Shown here piece after piece: positions 23,164 through 33,936 of a DNA stretch of 64,000 bases. A program made the translations under genes and the position numbers. Every line of letters starts with the position of its first letter. The first letter of the stretch is position 1. Under the pieces are notes generated by a model. It had not been told where the DNA came from, searched no databases, and saw only the letters and a list, made by a program, of their open reading frames with translations. The stretch is from positions 1-64,000 of the forward strand of contig RWJK01000970.1 in the NCBI GenBank assembly GCA_004335835.1, read 5' to 3'. Source of the stretch: Scenedesmus sp. ARA3. Taxonomy: Eukaryota > Chlorophyta > Chlorophyceae > Sphaeropleales > Scenedesmaceae.

Positions 23164-24586
23164 AGGTGCCCGTCTCTCACCAGCCTGAGCCTTGCGCAGT
23201 GCGGCAGCCTCATCGATCTGCACCCAGATGCATGGCAGGTGAGGCTGCGGGGCATGGCCAGCAGCGCAATGCACAGCACAGCACAGCACAGCACAGTACA
23301 ACACAGGATTGACAGCTGCGCATGCACAGCACCGCACTGCACTGCACCCGGACGCATGGCAGGTGAGGCGGCCAGGACAGCAGCACTATGGCCAGCACAG
23401 CACAGGTTGGACAGCAGAGGAATGCACAGCACAGCAGCGCACAGCACAGCACAGCAGCGCACAGGATGGACGCAGTGCATGCGCATCACTTCACAGCACA
23501 GCACAGCACAGCACCCAGATGCATGGCAGGTGAGGCTGCGAGGCATGGCCAGCAGCTGCATGCACAGCAGTGCGCAGCCTGGCTCGCTGTCCCTTGCTGC
23601 TGCACTTCATCAAGCTAGCTGCAGCTGTCATGGCTGTTTGTAGCATAATGAATCACGCTACGACACTGCCGGTTTCGCTGCGCCGCTGTGCCTGCTGCCC
23701 GCAGGTGCCGGCCCTGCAGCAGCTCAACCTGTTTGGCTGCAGGCGTGCATCTGGCCTGCAGCTGCAGGCGGTGCTGGCGGGCCTGCCGCAGCTGCGCGCC
23801 ATCGACCTTAACGGCTGCTGGAACATGCACAGCCTGCACTTCACAGGTGCGGCACAGTGTGGCTCAGCATGACGGTTGCATAGAAACGCGGTTTCCTGTC
23901 AAACCGATTCAAACGGCAATCACTCTGCTGGAACATGCACAGCCTGCACTTCACAGGTGCGGCAGAGTGTAGCCGTGCGTGATGCTGCTTGGAATATTTC
24001 CTGTCAAATGGTATCTGTATGAAGGAGCCGAGCGAACTCATGTGTGCGTGAGTGCAAGCCATTGACATCGCTGGGAGCTGCATAGTCCATCAAGCGGCAA
24101 TGGGCTTCTGCTGCTGCTGCTGCTGCTGTCCGTTGTTCCACCCCCACAGCTCAGCTGCAGCTGGAGTCTGTGGACATCACCGGCTGCCGCAACCTGGGCG
24201 CCTTCAGCAGCAGCAGCCCCTGCCTGCTGGAGCTCAGCGCCTCTGCATGCAGCCGCATGCACAGCCTGACGCTGGCCAGTAGGTGCATGCGGCTATTACA
24301 GCTGGCCAACTGCAGCCAGCTGTCGGAGGTGTATGTGGCGGCAGCAGCACCCCCACCGCCACCGCCACGCGCAGCAGCAGCTGTGGACGGCAGCAGCAGA
24401 GGCCGGCAGTCGGGAAGTACAGCAAGAGGGTCTGGCAGGGCACACAGCAGCAACAGCAGCAGCAGCAGCAGGAAGGTGGAGGGTAGCGGCTCTGGTGCCA
24501 GCAGTGGCAGGGGTCTGGTGGTGAGTGGCTGCACGTCATTGTCGCCTGATGCTCGGGCGAGGCTTGCTGCTGCTGTAGCAGTGTGA
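18664..24586 (+). CDS. F-box/leucine-rich-repeat protein
   Basis: Probable substrate receptor of an SCF ubiquitin ligase. Exons 18664-18942, 19455-19636, 20894-21659, 22455-22648, 23166-23238, 23705-23846, 24150-24586 give about 690 aa with all phases closing. A duplicated exon at 19080-19193 would add 38 aa in frame if used. The N-terminus is an F-box (residues about 3-42): LSWSELPADVKQAILGHLPL followed by RDLARAAPTCAEF. LRRs follow, often one per exon and cut at similar points: LKHLR/SLDLSHCPNLTNKSL, AVLDISGCRRFSSAGL, ERLDLSCCNFLRLV, LVSLNLSACRTL, LTSLSLAQCGSL, LQQLNLFGCRRAS, AIDLNGCWNM, SVDITGCRNL, LLQLANCSQL. The Cys-ending units are of the cysteine-containing (AMN1/FBXL) type. Exon 3 inserts a long acidic and Ala-rich linker between LRRs. 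Introns are crowded with exon-edge copies. Confidence 0.87.
19080..19193 (+). repeat. Duplicate of F-box gene exon 1 3' part, possible alternative exon
   Basis: Nearly repeats 18829-18942 (YSGLVGMVAGHA through ELPPQ) and ends in a GTGCGC donor. It is open throughout, 114 bases long, and preceded by TTCGGATAG, so it could be spliced in phase 0-0 and add 38 residues. The original has no acceptor at this point because it lies inside exon 1, so the acceptor would be new. Confidence 0.6.
19231..19366 (+). repeat. Partial copies of F-box gene exon 2
   Basis: 19231-19275 copies the EASLFKAVLAVAE part of exon 2. 19320-19366 copies its acceptor and start (CAGGTTGTGGCAATGC) and diverges after 40 bases. 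Joining 19323-19366 would break the phase, so it is probably not used. Confidence 0.65.
19560..20620 (+). repeat. Array of about seven copies of F-box gene exon 2 end plus donor
   Basis: The end of exon 2, its donor and roughly 70 bases of intron recur at about 19583, 19733, 19885, 20044, 20205 (poor), 20321 and 20493. Each unit carries TGACAGGGTGCTGGCTGAGG, then CTGAAGCACCTGAGGTG, then CTGCTGCAGGG and a GGGCA-GGATTGTCTGGG tail. Spacing is about 110 to 175 bases. At least five copies keep AG|GT at the exon-end position, giving several potential donors. Confidence 0.85.
20752..20790 (+). repeat. Decayed copy of F-box gene exon 3 acceptor
   Basis: CTGCCAGGTGCCTAGACCT here resembles CTGCCAGGTCCCTAGACCT at the real acceptor 140 bases downstream. 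Surrounding TGTCCTGCCAG sequence is shared. Confidence 0.55.
22569..22890 (+). repeat. Three copies of an LRR exon end with donor
   Basis: The real exon end (about 22569-22655, LVDVALPQLVSLNLSACRTL and donor) recurs at 22692-22772 and 22806-22890. Both copies keep the reading frame of the LRR and a GCGGTGAG donor, but neither has an evident acceptor. Confidence 0.8.
23227..23553 (+). repeat. Exon-end copies and ACAGC pentanucleotide repeats
   Basis: The exon end GATGCATGGCAG with its GTGAGGC donor (23227-23262) recurs at about 23350-23383 and 23517-23553. Between the copies are runs of ACAGC (23265-23300, 23393-23460, 23497-23515). Confidence 0.7.
23815..23968 (+). repeat. Copy of LRR exon 6 end and donor
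   Basis: CTGGAACATGCACAGCCTGC through the GTGCGGCA donor is present at the real exon end and again at 23927-23968, almost unchanged. Confidence 0.8.
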
Positions 24587-26254
24587 TGGCAGGGCAACTT
24601 CAAATCGTCCTGCTTGTAGTCAGTAACAGCACACAAGGAAGGAAAGAAGGCTGTAGAGGGCTGGAACGTCGGACTGTTGCTGCCTACTAGTAGGTGTGCC
24701 GTGACATTTTATGCATCAGCCGTAGGCTTTTGGTCGTTGATGGTTGGGTTGGTTGTTCTGGAGCACTGCAGTCGTTGTATGCAGTGTGCATGTGCTCAGA
24801 GCTCGCAACCTGCATGCAAAAACGGAGGGTGGGGGGGAAGGGCCCACACACACACAAAAATGGCCCACGGGAATGCTAGTGCCGCACGGTGCGCACGCTG
24901 TGTTGCAGCACGGCGTGTTCTGCATGCTGGTGCTGTGTCTGTACATCTGCGCTTTTGTCGACATGTAATTATGCAGCACACAGGCAGGATAGGCCAGAGC
25001 TGGAGGGGATAATGGCAGTTGATGGGATGTTGATGTTACAGGTGTAACTTATGTTGCTGATCAGCACAATCCCTCAGGGGCTGCTATAGCAGCACTGCTA
25101 GCTAGCAGTCCATGCCAACATCCATTTAAATTTCTGTTGTTGACACTTGCAGTCACTGCACTAGGATGCACAACAATCATATGCAGCCTATTCCGCCCAG
25201 ACCAAGTGCATTCTTGCTTCACAATCATAATCCGAAGGTTTGAACCAGTCAGCTGCCAGCCGTCAGCAACACCAGCCCCGAGGGCTTTGCCCAGACTGCA
25301 CAATAATGAGTCGGCGTGTAATGCGTGCATTGCTATACAACGCCATCACAGAACTTAATGAATAGCTTGGCAGCCCTGGCTGACCTTTGCATACAACCCT
25401 TTCTCATTAGCGCATTCACTGGCGAGCTTTACAGCTCTGTAAAGGAGCCCATAACAATCAAAGCAAACACAAGCAATGCACAGGTGAGCTACGCCAGCAA
25501 TGCGGCAGTGAGCGAAGTGCTGGTACCAAGCAGATCCAACCCAGCCCGACCCCAAAAGATACACAGTGTACACACAATGCACATCGAAACACTTCCGTGC
25601 CGCCCATGTTTTCTGCTAGACCTTGAAGCCATGCTGCAGGTTGTGGCTGCGTGAAGAGTGCACACTGCCATCCAGAAGCACATGTGTACAGCATGCAAAG
25701 CGAGGCGCGCCTGCCAGCCTACTGCGCACTCGACGGCTTGCAAAACGCAAAGCACCCCTTGCAGCAATGCCCATACAAATTCAATTTGATGGGAGTAACG
25801 CCTGACAACATAAGAAAAGATGCACCGCAGTTGGCACCCATCCCACACCCGATAGAGCACAAGGCTGAATCGACTGTGTGCCTGCAATCCAAGCAGCGGC
25901 GCTTAAGTTGCCACACGAGACGCCAACATCTCATGTGCAGATGGAAACCTGATGCGCCTGATAAGACCAGCAGCTGGCGGCACCACAGCATGCCCTCAAT
26001 ACACCAGCAGCTGGCGGTACAGCATCACATCTCATGTGCACGTAGGCCTTCAGATGCTGCAGCGCCTCAGAACACCAACAGCTGGCAGTACCACAGCATG
26101 CCCACAAAGAAGACCAGCAGCTGGCGGTACCACAGCATGCCCACGCATAAAAAGATGAACCCTCCAAAAGATCAAGGCCCTCAGAAGACCAGCAGCTGGC
26201 GGTACCACAGCACGCACTTAGAAGTACAGCAGCTGGCCGTACCACATCATGCCC
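24587..26254. other. Convergent 3' flanks of F-box/LRR and MRS2 genes
   Basis: TGTAA at 24964-24968 and near 25043 are candidate poly(A) signals for the plus gene. From about 25,350 the plus strand becomes C/A-rich, fitting minus-strand transcription. The last 300 bases hold the MRS2 terminal repeat array. No gene seen. Confidence 0.4.
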
Positions 26255-26289
26255 TCAGAAGACCAGCAGCTGGCGGTACCACAGCATGC
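25965..26289 (-). repeat. Seven copies of the MRS2 C-terminal coding end
   Basis: The stretch encoding GMLWYRQLLVF and its stop (26255-26289) recurs downstream at about 26221, 26181, 26111, 26071, 26001 and 25965, spaced 30 to 75 bases. The core on the plus strand is ACCAGCAGCTGGCGGTACCA followed by CAGCATGCCC. The first downstream copy still reads MMWYGQLLYF and a stop in reverse complement. Confidence 0.85.
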
Positions 26290-26369
26290 CCACGAAGAAG
26301 GCAAACAGCGCCAGACTGCCCACCGTGCTGCTGATGACCACCAGGTTGAACCACACAGGCTCCTCCTGC

Positions 26370-26408
<39 letters not shown>

Positions 26409-29400
26409 TAACAGTTACGTTTACAAGTGGCAGTTGCAGCAGGGCTTCTCCAATGAAACAATGCTTGCTTGCGTTGGGGCTGCCACAGAAGCAGCGCACC
26501 TGGCTGTGTGCTCACCATCACCGTCACTGTCACCACATCACCATCGTCAACAGCAGTAAGCAAGCCGCCGCCGCAGCGCACCTGGATGTAGGAGTCGAGG
26601 TTCATGCTGAAGTAGCCTGCCGTGGCTGTCGTGATCAATAAAAATCATCAACGCGCTGATTCTCATGAGACCAAGCAGCAGCACCAGCAGCAGCGCACCT
26701 GGATGTAGGAGTTGAGGTTCATGCCGAAGTAGCCTGCCGTGGCAGTCATGATAGCAATGGAGCAGGTGAAGCCGGTCATGATGAGGTCAATCCCAATCAG
26801 CTGGTTGCGGTGCTGGTCCAGCTTCAGGTTCACCAGGTCCTCCGTGTCCTGCAAGCCGCATAATACAGAACAACTGTGCATGATGAGCCACATGTGCCTG
26901 ACATAAGGCACTCAAACAGCATGCAGCACAAGGCATGCAGATACGATCATCATCAGGCTGTGTATGAGACCAGGTGCTCAACTGTCCTGCCAGCCGCGGC
27001 AGCAAACGGTGCGCAAGACACACCAGGAACAACATAAGGGTGCTTCATCTGACAGCGATGGACATCAGATGCAAGATGCTGGAAGCTGGAGAGTTGTAGC
27101 ACTGGTGTCATAGCACAAAGCAGCATACAAGAGGTGTCCTGTAGGCAGGCAAGGTGATGCGCCAAGCTACGCCCCAACGAGCGCCACATATGACAACACA
27201 TGGCGCCCAGAAGCACACCTGAATGTACTCGTTGAGCGTCTGCAGCCGGTTGAAGGTGTTGTCCACGTGCATGAAGTAGGCCTCCAGCAACATCTCCACC
27301 TCTGCAATCTCCTCCTCCTCCACGCTGCTATTGCTGCTGCTGCTGCTACTGCTGCTGCTGCTGGAGCTGGAGCTGCTGCCGCGGTTGCTGCTGCTGCGCT
27401 TGTTGCTTGAGTCGCGCGCCTCGCGCTGCACGGACACAGCAGCAGAGACCAGCACACAGCAAAGTAAGCACAGGACGCCCATATGTCCAAGCATCTTCCA
27501 GGACACATCTGTGTGCTTCAGCACAATCAAGCACTGTACAGCGCTGGTGTTACTCGGTCCCAGGTCCCATCCCTAACACACACATTCATCATAAAACAGA
27601 GTGCGCAACCACATCCATCATAAAACAGTTTGTTACAGCCCAGATGATCACGTGTGCTGCCTTCATGCAGCGTCCCTACCAGGCTGCCTGCCACTTTGCA
27701 AAACACAAGGCTGACCACTGCCGAGCATATCCTTCCCCCTGTGATAAGAAAACATGACAAACATGAATGGAACAAATATGAAAAAAGAACATGAACACAC
27801 CGTGTAACCCCTCTATCTATCTATCCTTCCCCCTGCCTCACCTGCGCCTCCAACTCCTGCTGTATCGCGTGCTGCTCCTTGGCCGTGATGTTCATGTCCT
27901 TCATGTCCTGGTCATCATCCAGGTAGCCCTCCAGCACCTCGCGCACCTGCAGGGAGCCACGGCAAACAGAGGGAACAGGTGTCGGTGCATCGACCAGATA
28001 TGTGGATGAGGTGCAACACAACTACGCAGAAGCAGAGTGCAGTGTCCTGGTCTTCATCCAGGCAGCCCTCCAGCGCCTCGCGCACCTGCAGGACAGCAGA
28101 TGTGGTCAAACATGTGGTCAAACATGTGGTCAAAAGGACACGTGCAAGGTGTCACAACTTTGCCTCAGATACACGAGAAAGTGCAGCTATGGCAAACACC
28201 TGAAATTTGATAAGGGATGGCCATGCAGATGTGAACGGACGCCGGCTCCGGTCTAAGCCATGCATGCACCCAGCACCTGCTGAACACCGCACAGCATCCC
28301 TCCCAAAACACAACACAAAGCCACCCAAACCCCGCCAAGCCCTGCCTCACGCTCGCTCACGTTTTCCACGCGCGTTGTCAGCCGCACCAGCCTGCTCTTG
28401 ATGCGCCTCACGCGCTCCAGGTTGTGCGCCGTGACTCGGCTCGTGAGCGAGTCGAGCGCGGGGTATGCGGCAGCCTCCAGGTCGCTCGTCAGCCGGTTGA
28501 GGTACGACGCAATCTGCACGCCAGCACAAACAAAAGGAATTCAGCAGCTTCGGCAGTCAGGCAGCACTGCGCATGCACTCTTCTTCACACATCAGGATGC
28601 GTCACACGTGCCTCTGGTCCTAATTACACGCACAATAATCATGCCATCCTGTCAGCACAGCTGCTTGCAGGATCCCAGCGCAACTCACCCGCTCGCAACA
28701 CAGCCTGTGCTACACAAGCCCGCAACCACCATCTCATCAATTCTTTCTCATCACTTTTCACCGCTTCCTCACTCACTCATTCTGTCTTTCGCACTCACCA
28801 AGTCCAGGCACACCTCCAGCGCCTTGAGCTCAAACGGCATCTGCAGGCTGGCCAGCGTCTCCACACCCACCCACCCACAACTCTTTCCACATGTTATCCC
28901 ACTCCTTTTTCGCATTCTTTTCCGCACTCACCGAGTCCAGGCACACCTCCAGCGCCTTGAGCTCAAAAGGCATCTGCAGGCTTGCCAGCGTCTCCAGCTT
29001 GGCCACGCTGCGGCTGGGCGGCATCACCTTGGCCTGGCCGCCTGCCAGGTCGTTGAGGGCGCTGGGGTAGGAGCCGCTCACTGCCAGGCTGGGCTGGGCG
29101 ATCTTCATCTTGAGCTCCGTGATGAACGGGAGGACGTTTTCGTCCTCGGGGTTGATCACCAGCACGTTGGCGGTGGTGATGATGACCTGCGCGCATGTAC
29201 CCGTACAGATTGCGCTCAGTATTTGCGGTTGATCACCAGCGCAGTGGCGGTTTTGATAATGACCTGCGTGTGCGCTAGCAAGACGATGAGTCAGGCATGA
29301 GCAACAGGTGGCCGCCAGCGCTGCTGTTGCACAACATGTGGCAAGGCCCTTTGTCCCAGAAGTTGGCTGCCAAAACACAATCGCTCTGCACTCTATCTGC

Positions 29401-30470
29401 GCTGCTCCTGCAAGCTGACGCCTTGCTGTTGCTGCTGGTGTACTCCTGGCTGTTGTTCATTCTGCTGCTGCGCCGGCTGGCAGCTTAATGCTGTGCAGGG
29501 CAGCAATCCTTGCCTCAATGTGCTGCAGGCTGCACTTGCTACAACACGTGCTACAACACTTGCTCTGTGGCTGCGCTGGTCCTGCAGGTTTGGCAGCTGG
29601 ATGCTGTGCACAAGGCAGCTGGATGCATGGCAACTATGCTCACCTTGATGCTGTTGTGTTGCTGCTGATGCCCAACTTGCTGTTGTTCACTCTGCTGCTG
29701 CGCTGGTCCTGCAAGCTGGCAGCTCAACGCTGTGCATGGCAATCAGCGTCACCTTGATGTGCTCCAGGCTGCACGTGCTACAACCCGTGCTACAACACTT
29801 GCTCTGCTGCTGCGCTGGTCCTGCAGGTTTGGGAGCTGGATGCATGGCAATCAGCCTCACCTTGATGTGCTCCAGGCTGACCACCAGTGCCTTTTCACGG
29901 CACAGGATGGCTGAGGGGTAGCTGGTGGCCAGAGAGGGGTCCATGATGCGCAGGTCGCGGCCCTGCAGGACAGGCAGCAGCAACACAGACAACAATAAGA
30001 AACCTATCAAGAACATGGCTGGCACAGCGAGAGTATGAAGTCACCTGTGGCTCCCTCCACATAGAACAGCACACATCTTGTTTGCCCACGATGCCGCGGC
30101 AGCAGAAACAGCAAAACAACCATGCATGAAAACAGACATCGGGCCTGCCAACAGGCTTGCCTACCAGGCAGGTTTCGGCCTTCAGGAACAACATAACATA
30201 AAAGCAGCACTGCTCCCCAGCACGCACCTGTACGCCCAGCTTGTGTGTTAGCTTGTACTTATCTGCCTGGATCATGGTGGTCTCCCCATTCTGGTCAATA
30301 CGCAGCCAGTTGCGCACGTTGACCGCTGCCGCCTGCTTCTTCTTGTTCTTCGCTGCGCCCCCCGCCTTGGCACTCTTGCCGTTCACTGCCTCCTGCACAC
30401 CTGGTGGCGCAAGGCCCACGCCATCTACAGCCACCAGGCTGTTGTCTGCCAGCTGCTCTGGGGCAAACAT
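26255..30470 (-). CDS. MRS2: MRS2/MGT-type (CorA superfamily) magnesium transporter
   Basis: Membrane Mg2+ channel/transporter of the MRS2 branch, found in mitochondria, plastids or other membranes of plants and algae. Eight exons on the minus strand: 30470-30228, 29962-29861, 29186-28932, 28513-28361, 27946-27842, 27425-27219, 26848-26699, 26365-26255; every junction is phase 0, about 441 aa. Family landmarks: RDLRIMDPSL, LPFITELKMK in the soluble domain, PFELKALEVCLDS, IASYLNRLTSDLEAAAYPAL, VLEGYLDDDQDMKDM, AEVEMLLEAYFMHVDNTFNR, and the diagnostic GMN (AGYFGMNLNSYIQ, residues about 397-399) after membrane segment 1 (IDLIMTGFTCSIAIMTATA). Membrane segment 2 is VVISSTVGSLALFAFFVGML. A Ser-rich insert precedes the VEEEE helix. 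Compartment not determinable by eye. Confidence 0.93.
26366..26404 (-). repeat. (CTG)n tract before MRS2 last exon
   Basis: On the minus strand a (GCT)n run ends in GCTTGCAG directly before exon 8. Confidence 0.7.
26577..26640 (-). repeat. Copy of MRS2 exon 7 end with altered GMN motif
   Basis: Duplicates the end of exon 7 and its GTGCGCTGC donor within the next intron. The copy reads TATAGYFSMNLDSYIQ, so the signature Gly is Ser. It is in the same phase but lacks the first half of the exon. Confidence 0.8.
27907..28099 (-). repeat. Copy of MRS2 exon 5 acceptor and start
   Basis: The real start of exon 5 (CTGCAG then GTGCGCGAGGTGCTGGAGGG, minus strand) lies at 27952-27907. A copy at 28099-28044 reads VREALEGCLDEDQD after the same CCTGCAG. 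Confidence 0.8.
28791..28996 (-). repeat. Copy of MRS2 exon 3 end and donor
   Basis: 28791-28863 repeats 28925-28996 (SLQMPFELKALEVCLDS region and GTGAGTGCG donor) with few changes. Confidence 0.8.
29153..29274 (-). repeat. Copy of MRS2 exon 3 acceptor and start
   Basis: The GCAGGTCATCATCACC start region (29196-29153) is repeated, more diverged, at 29274-29230. Confidence 0.65.
29380..29880 (-). repeat. Tandem repeats around MRS2 exon 2 end
   Basis: Three to four diverged copies of a roughly 120-base unit containing the exon 2 end (CTGGAGCACATCAAG and GTGA donor), then GCCAGCTTGCAGGACCAGC and AGCAGCAGAGTGAACAACAG-like sequence, fill the intron downstream of exon 2. Confidence 0.65.
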
Positions 30471-31184
30471 GATTGTGGTTTGTTATATATGTAGGTGCCT
30501 GCAGGAAGCTGCTTGTGGCTGCAGGTGCGGCTGCTGGGCGCAGTGGTACCGCTGCTGTTGTGTTTTGTGGCCGCCTCTGGCGCCCTTGCAGCTGTCTGGG
30601 CTGCAGGAACGGCTGCTGACGCCAGTGGATGAGGGTCAAGCAGTGGTTGAGGCTGCTACCTGGCACTGCCAGTTACATTGCAGCAATATTAGTCGTTGCA
30701 GAAGCTGCAGTGGCCTGTGCCTGCTGTCGTCTCCCCGCAGCAGCTGGACGCAGCAGAAGCAGATGCGCTGCCTACAGCGGATCCAGCAGCGAGGGTTGTG
30801 TTCATCAGAAGGCGAGACAGCGCGGGCACAAGCACTGGGTGCGAGCAGCAAGTAGAACCTGACCAGTCGTAAGTCGAGCAGGTATGTCGTGCTCTGGGCC
30901 AATGATGGTATTTGACAAATCGTGAGCAGACGGCAGCTCTTTGTCGATCAGCGTGCCTCTGCAGTGCTGGGACGAACACAGTTATAACGCGTGCAAGCCA
31001 GCACTCAGCGCCAAAGCGGCAGAACAATTTTATCTAATTCAGATCTGGTTTATTGCACGGGATGAAGGGCTTGCACTGCTAGTAGAACCGAGCAAGACCT
31101 GCACTCCCTCTCACGCTTGAGCTGTGCTTCGCAAGCAACGTCAGCAGCAGCAATATACCGCATTAGTTCTTGTCAGTGTTCAGC
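30471..31184. other. Divergent promoter interval, MRS2 / B4-like gene
   Basis: About 710 bases between divergent starts. No confident promoter element or ORF; GCTGCTG-rich near MRS2, less repetitive near 31,000. Confidence 0.35.
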
Positions 31185-31931
31185 ATGTCAGGGGTCCTGC
31201 GCAGAGCGTCAGCATCTGTGCTGCAGAGGCTGGGCAGCAGCAGGGTACAGGCAACATCACTGGGCAACCAGACGCGCAGTGGCCATGACACCGCAGTGCA
31301 CAACAACAAGCACATAGAGCAGTGGCTGTCCAGGCGCGAGGACATCGAGAGGGAGTTCAGGTGGACCAGCAAGACGCTGCGTGATGTGGTGGTCATGGCG
31401 CTGCTGATCCCCATTGCCATGTACAATGGCATCACTTGGTCAGCACACAAGGACGATGAGTATGCGCAGAGGCCTACCAGGTGGGGACCTGCCGGCTTGG
31501 CACATTCACAGCTGGGCAGATTGGCCTTGCTGCACCTGAGCAGCAGACGCAGCAGCAGCTGTAGCTTGATGAGACTTGTGCAGATGGCTGTGAGCAGTTG
31601 GCATTGCATCAGAATGACTTGGCTAGCCGAACGCCTTGTGACAGTGACTGGTTGCTGCTATCTAGGGTTCTGTATGCCAATGCACAATGTTTTTGCGTGG
31701 TGTGTTTTGCTGTTGCCTGGCCTTGCACAGCCTTCACAGACGTGAGGTCCTTGTGTCCTGTTGTTGTAGAGACTTTGCGAGTTGCATGTAAGCATTCTGA
31801 TCATATTCGACTGAAGCGGGCGTCAAAATGTGTCAGGTTTGGTCAGCAATCACGCTGCTGTGTTGCTGCTTGTTCTCTTGCGCAGGGACTTCCTGTGGGC
31901 ACACGCACAGGCAGGCGAGCGCTCCAGCTGA
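31185..31931 (+). CDS. Small mitochondrial membrane protein, probable complex I subunit B4-like
   Basis: About 113 aa from exons 31185-31480 and 31886-31931. The N-terminus MSGVLRRASASVLQRLGSSR is Arg/Ser-rich without acidic residues, like a mitochondrial presequence. Then HIEQWLSRREDIEREFRWTS leads into one membrane helix (VVVMALLIPIAMYNGITWS), followed by a short charged tail HKDDEYAQRPTRDFLW. Length, single helix, the E-F-W-T segment before the helix and the RP-F tail resemble plant/algal NADH:ubiquinone oxidoreductase B4 subunits (NUOB4/NDUFB4), an accessory subunit of the membrane arm. The match is by pattern only; another small inner-membrane accessory subunit is possible. Neighbouring genes give no functional hint. 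Confidence 0.6.
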
Positions 31932-33936
31932 GCGTTCACAGCAGTGTTGCGGCAGCGCTTACACAGCTGGGCGCTGACGAGCTTCAAGCAGCAGGGGTAG
32001 TGGCGGCAGCAGCACTACCACGTGCAGCGGCATGCTAGCAGCGGCCTGAGCAGCAGGTGGAGCTGTAGGTTGGCCAGAGCAGCAGGCAAGGAGCAGCAAG
32101 CGTGAGACGCGCTGCTGTTGGAGCACCCGGCTGATGTACTGTTGCTTGTCGGCGTGTGGCCTGGGCTGGTTCAAGGAGCAGCTGTTTTCAGTGCACGTCC
32201 CGCAGTGCTGTAGGCAAGTACTCTCTGTGTGAGCATGTCTCTGCACAGCTGTGCTTGCATGAAGAGATCATCATGATAGCAGCAGCTGCGTACACTGGCG
32301 CATATGTTTTGCGTGTTGCAGGGCCCCAGCTGCTCGTCTTGCTGCACCTGTGTTCGGCTGGTGCTGTGCAACACAAGACCTGAGCTTATGGCTTGCAAAC
32401 GTGTGTTGCACACGGCCTTCTTGAGCAACGACGTTAGAAGAGCAGCCTGTTGGAGTTTTGGCATGTGGCTTACACATAGACTAGTGCACACATGCTGCAT
32501 CGTGACATTGGATTCACCAGAGCACACGGGCAGCTCAAGGGTTTGCTCACCCAGCAGCAGTCTGGCAGGCATCACGCGCCGCTGTGTGGTGTGGTTCTGC
32601 AGTTGCGCTGTGTGGTGTGGCTCTGCAGCAAAATTTGAAGATTTTCCGGCGCACACCTGTTGGCTGGTTGTGGTTCCTGTGTGGCAGCTGCTCAAGCAGT
32701 GTGGCAAAGCGCCACAGGTGATAGGCCTGTCTGCTGTGGTGTTTACAGAGCACTAGATGGCACTGGTTTGCACAACACTGTGGGCGCCCTGCTCCAGGCA
32801 ATCGGCTGCAGTTGCTGGCTGTTCTGTTGAGCAGCCAATCAGGACTTTTTGGTTTAATCCACCACATCATGCCCAGGTGTAACTGCCTTGCAATGAGCTG
32901 CTGCTGCTGTACTGTGTAAAACGACAGTTTTGTGTCCATGGATGTCCAACAGTAACTTTACATAACAGCTGCACGTGCAGGTGCTGCTGCCAACAGCAGC
33001 ACACCTGGTGTTGATCTACCTTGGTGGAAGGATCTAATGCAGCAATGATCAGCCCCAGCTGTCATGAAATACAACACGACCAGTGCCACTGCAGTGCAGC
33101 CGGCCCCCAGCATTAGGCCTTAACCAGCAGGTCATGTGACGTGGCACGCTGCCAACACCACGTGCTGCGTACCTCACAGCGTTTACCACCACACTACATA
33201 TCCAGATGAGCGCCGGAGTGCACACAATACACTAGTCACTAGCACGGTGCGCAGATGAGCGCCGGAGCAGACCGAAACAGTGCCTGGCACAGTCAAACAG
33301 CTGCCTGCCTACCGGCAGGCTAGCCCAGCAGTTTTTGATGTAGCAACCGCTAGGGGTACCGCAAAATCCCCGTCACCCTGTGTGCACTTGAGCTTGTGCC
33401 GAGGAGTCAATCCCCTCAAACGGTGTCAAAAGTGCGCCCAGCCGCCCGGTCGGTCAACAGCCTGTCATGCTCGCACAACCCCACACTGCCGGCCCTTGTG
33501 CACAAGTCAATAGTCCAGGTGAATGAAATGGCGTCAGAATAGTCAGGATGTCCCACCAGTCAGCAACAACAGCCCCAAAGGTACAGTGCAGAACGAGCCC
33601 CGATGCACACCCCACCCCAACAAGAGATCTCCAGTCCTCAACTTCCCCAAAACAAGCAGCTGCTCATCGTGTACAGCTGCGCGTTTGCTGGCCTCCTGCA
33701 TCTCCCCTCCCTCTTTGTCTAACCCCAGTGCAGCGCCTACCAACACAACAAGCATCTGCAGCAGCAGAAAAGCACGCCTGCAAGCCCTGCCGCAGCACCA
33801 GCCACCAAACGCCTCACACCGGCAGCTGCCATATGCATCGACAGCAGCGCCATATAACATGCTAGCCAGCCTACTCCAACACAAAGCTGCCCTGCAGGTG
33901 CAGCTGCTGCAGGCAGCACTCCAGCAGCAGCAGCAG
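31932..33936. other. 2-kb convergent interval
   Basis: Between stop codons of the B4-like (+) and Tudor/Agenet (-) genes. T/G-rich to about 32,900, C/A-rich after about 33,100. TGTAA at about 32,876 could end the plus gene. Two GATGAGCGCCGGAG copies lie near 33,205 and 33,253. No gene seen. Confidence 0.35.

Noticed and set aside
32304..32756. Plus-strand ORF of 150 codons downstream of the B4-like gene
   Set aside because: Cys- and Val-rich in the manner of T/G-rich noncoding DNA here; no motif or splice support.
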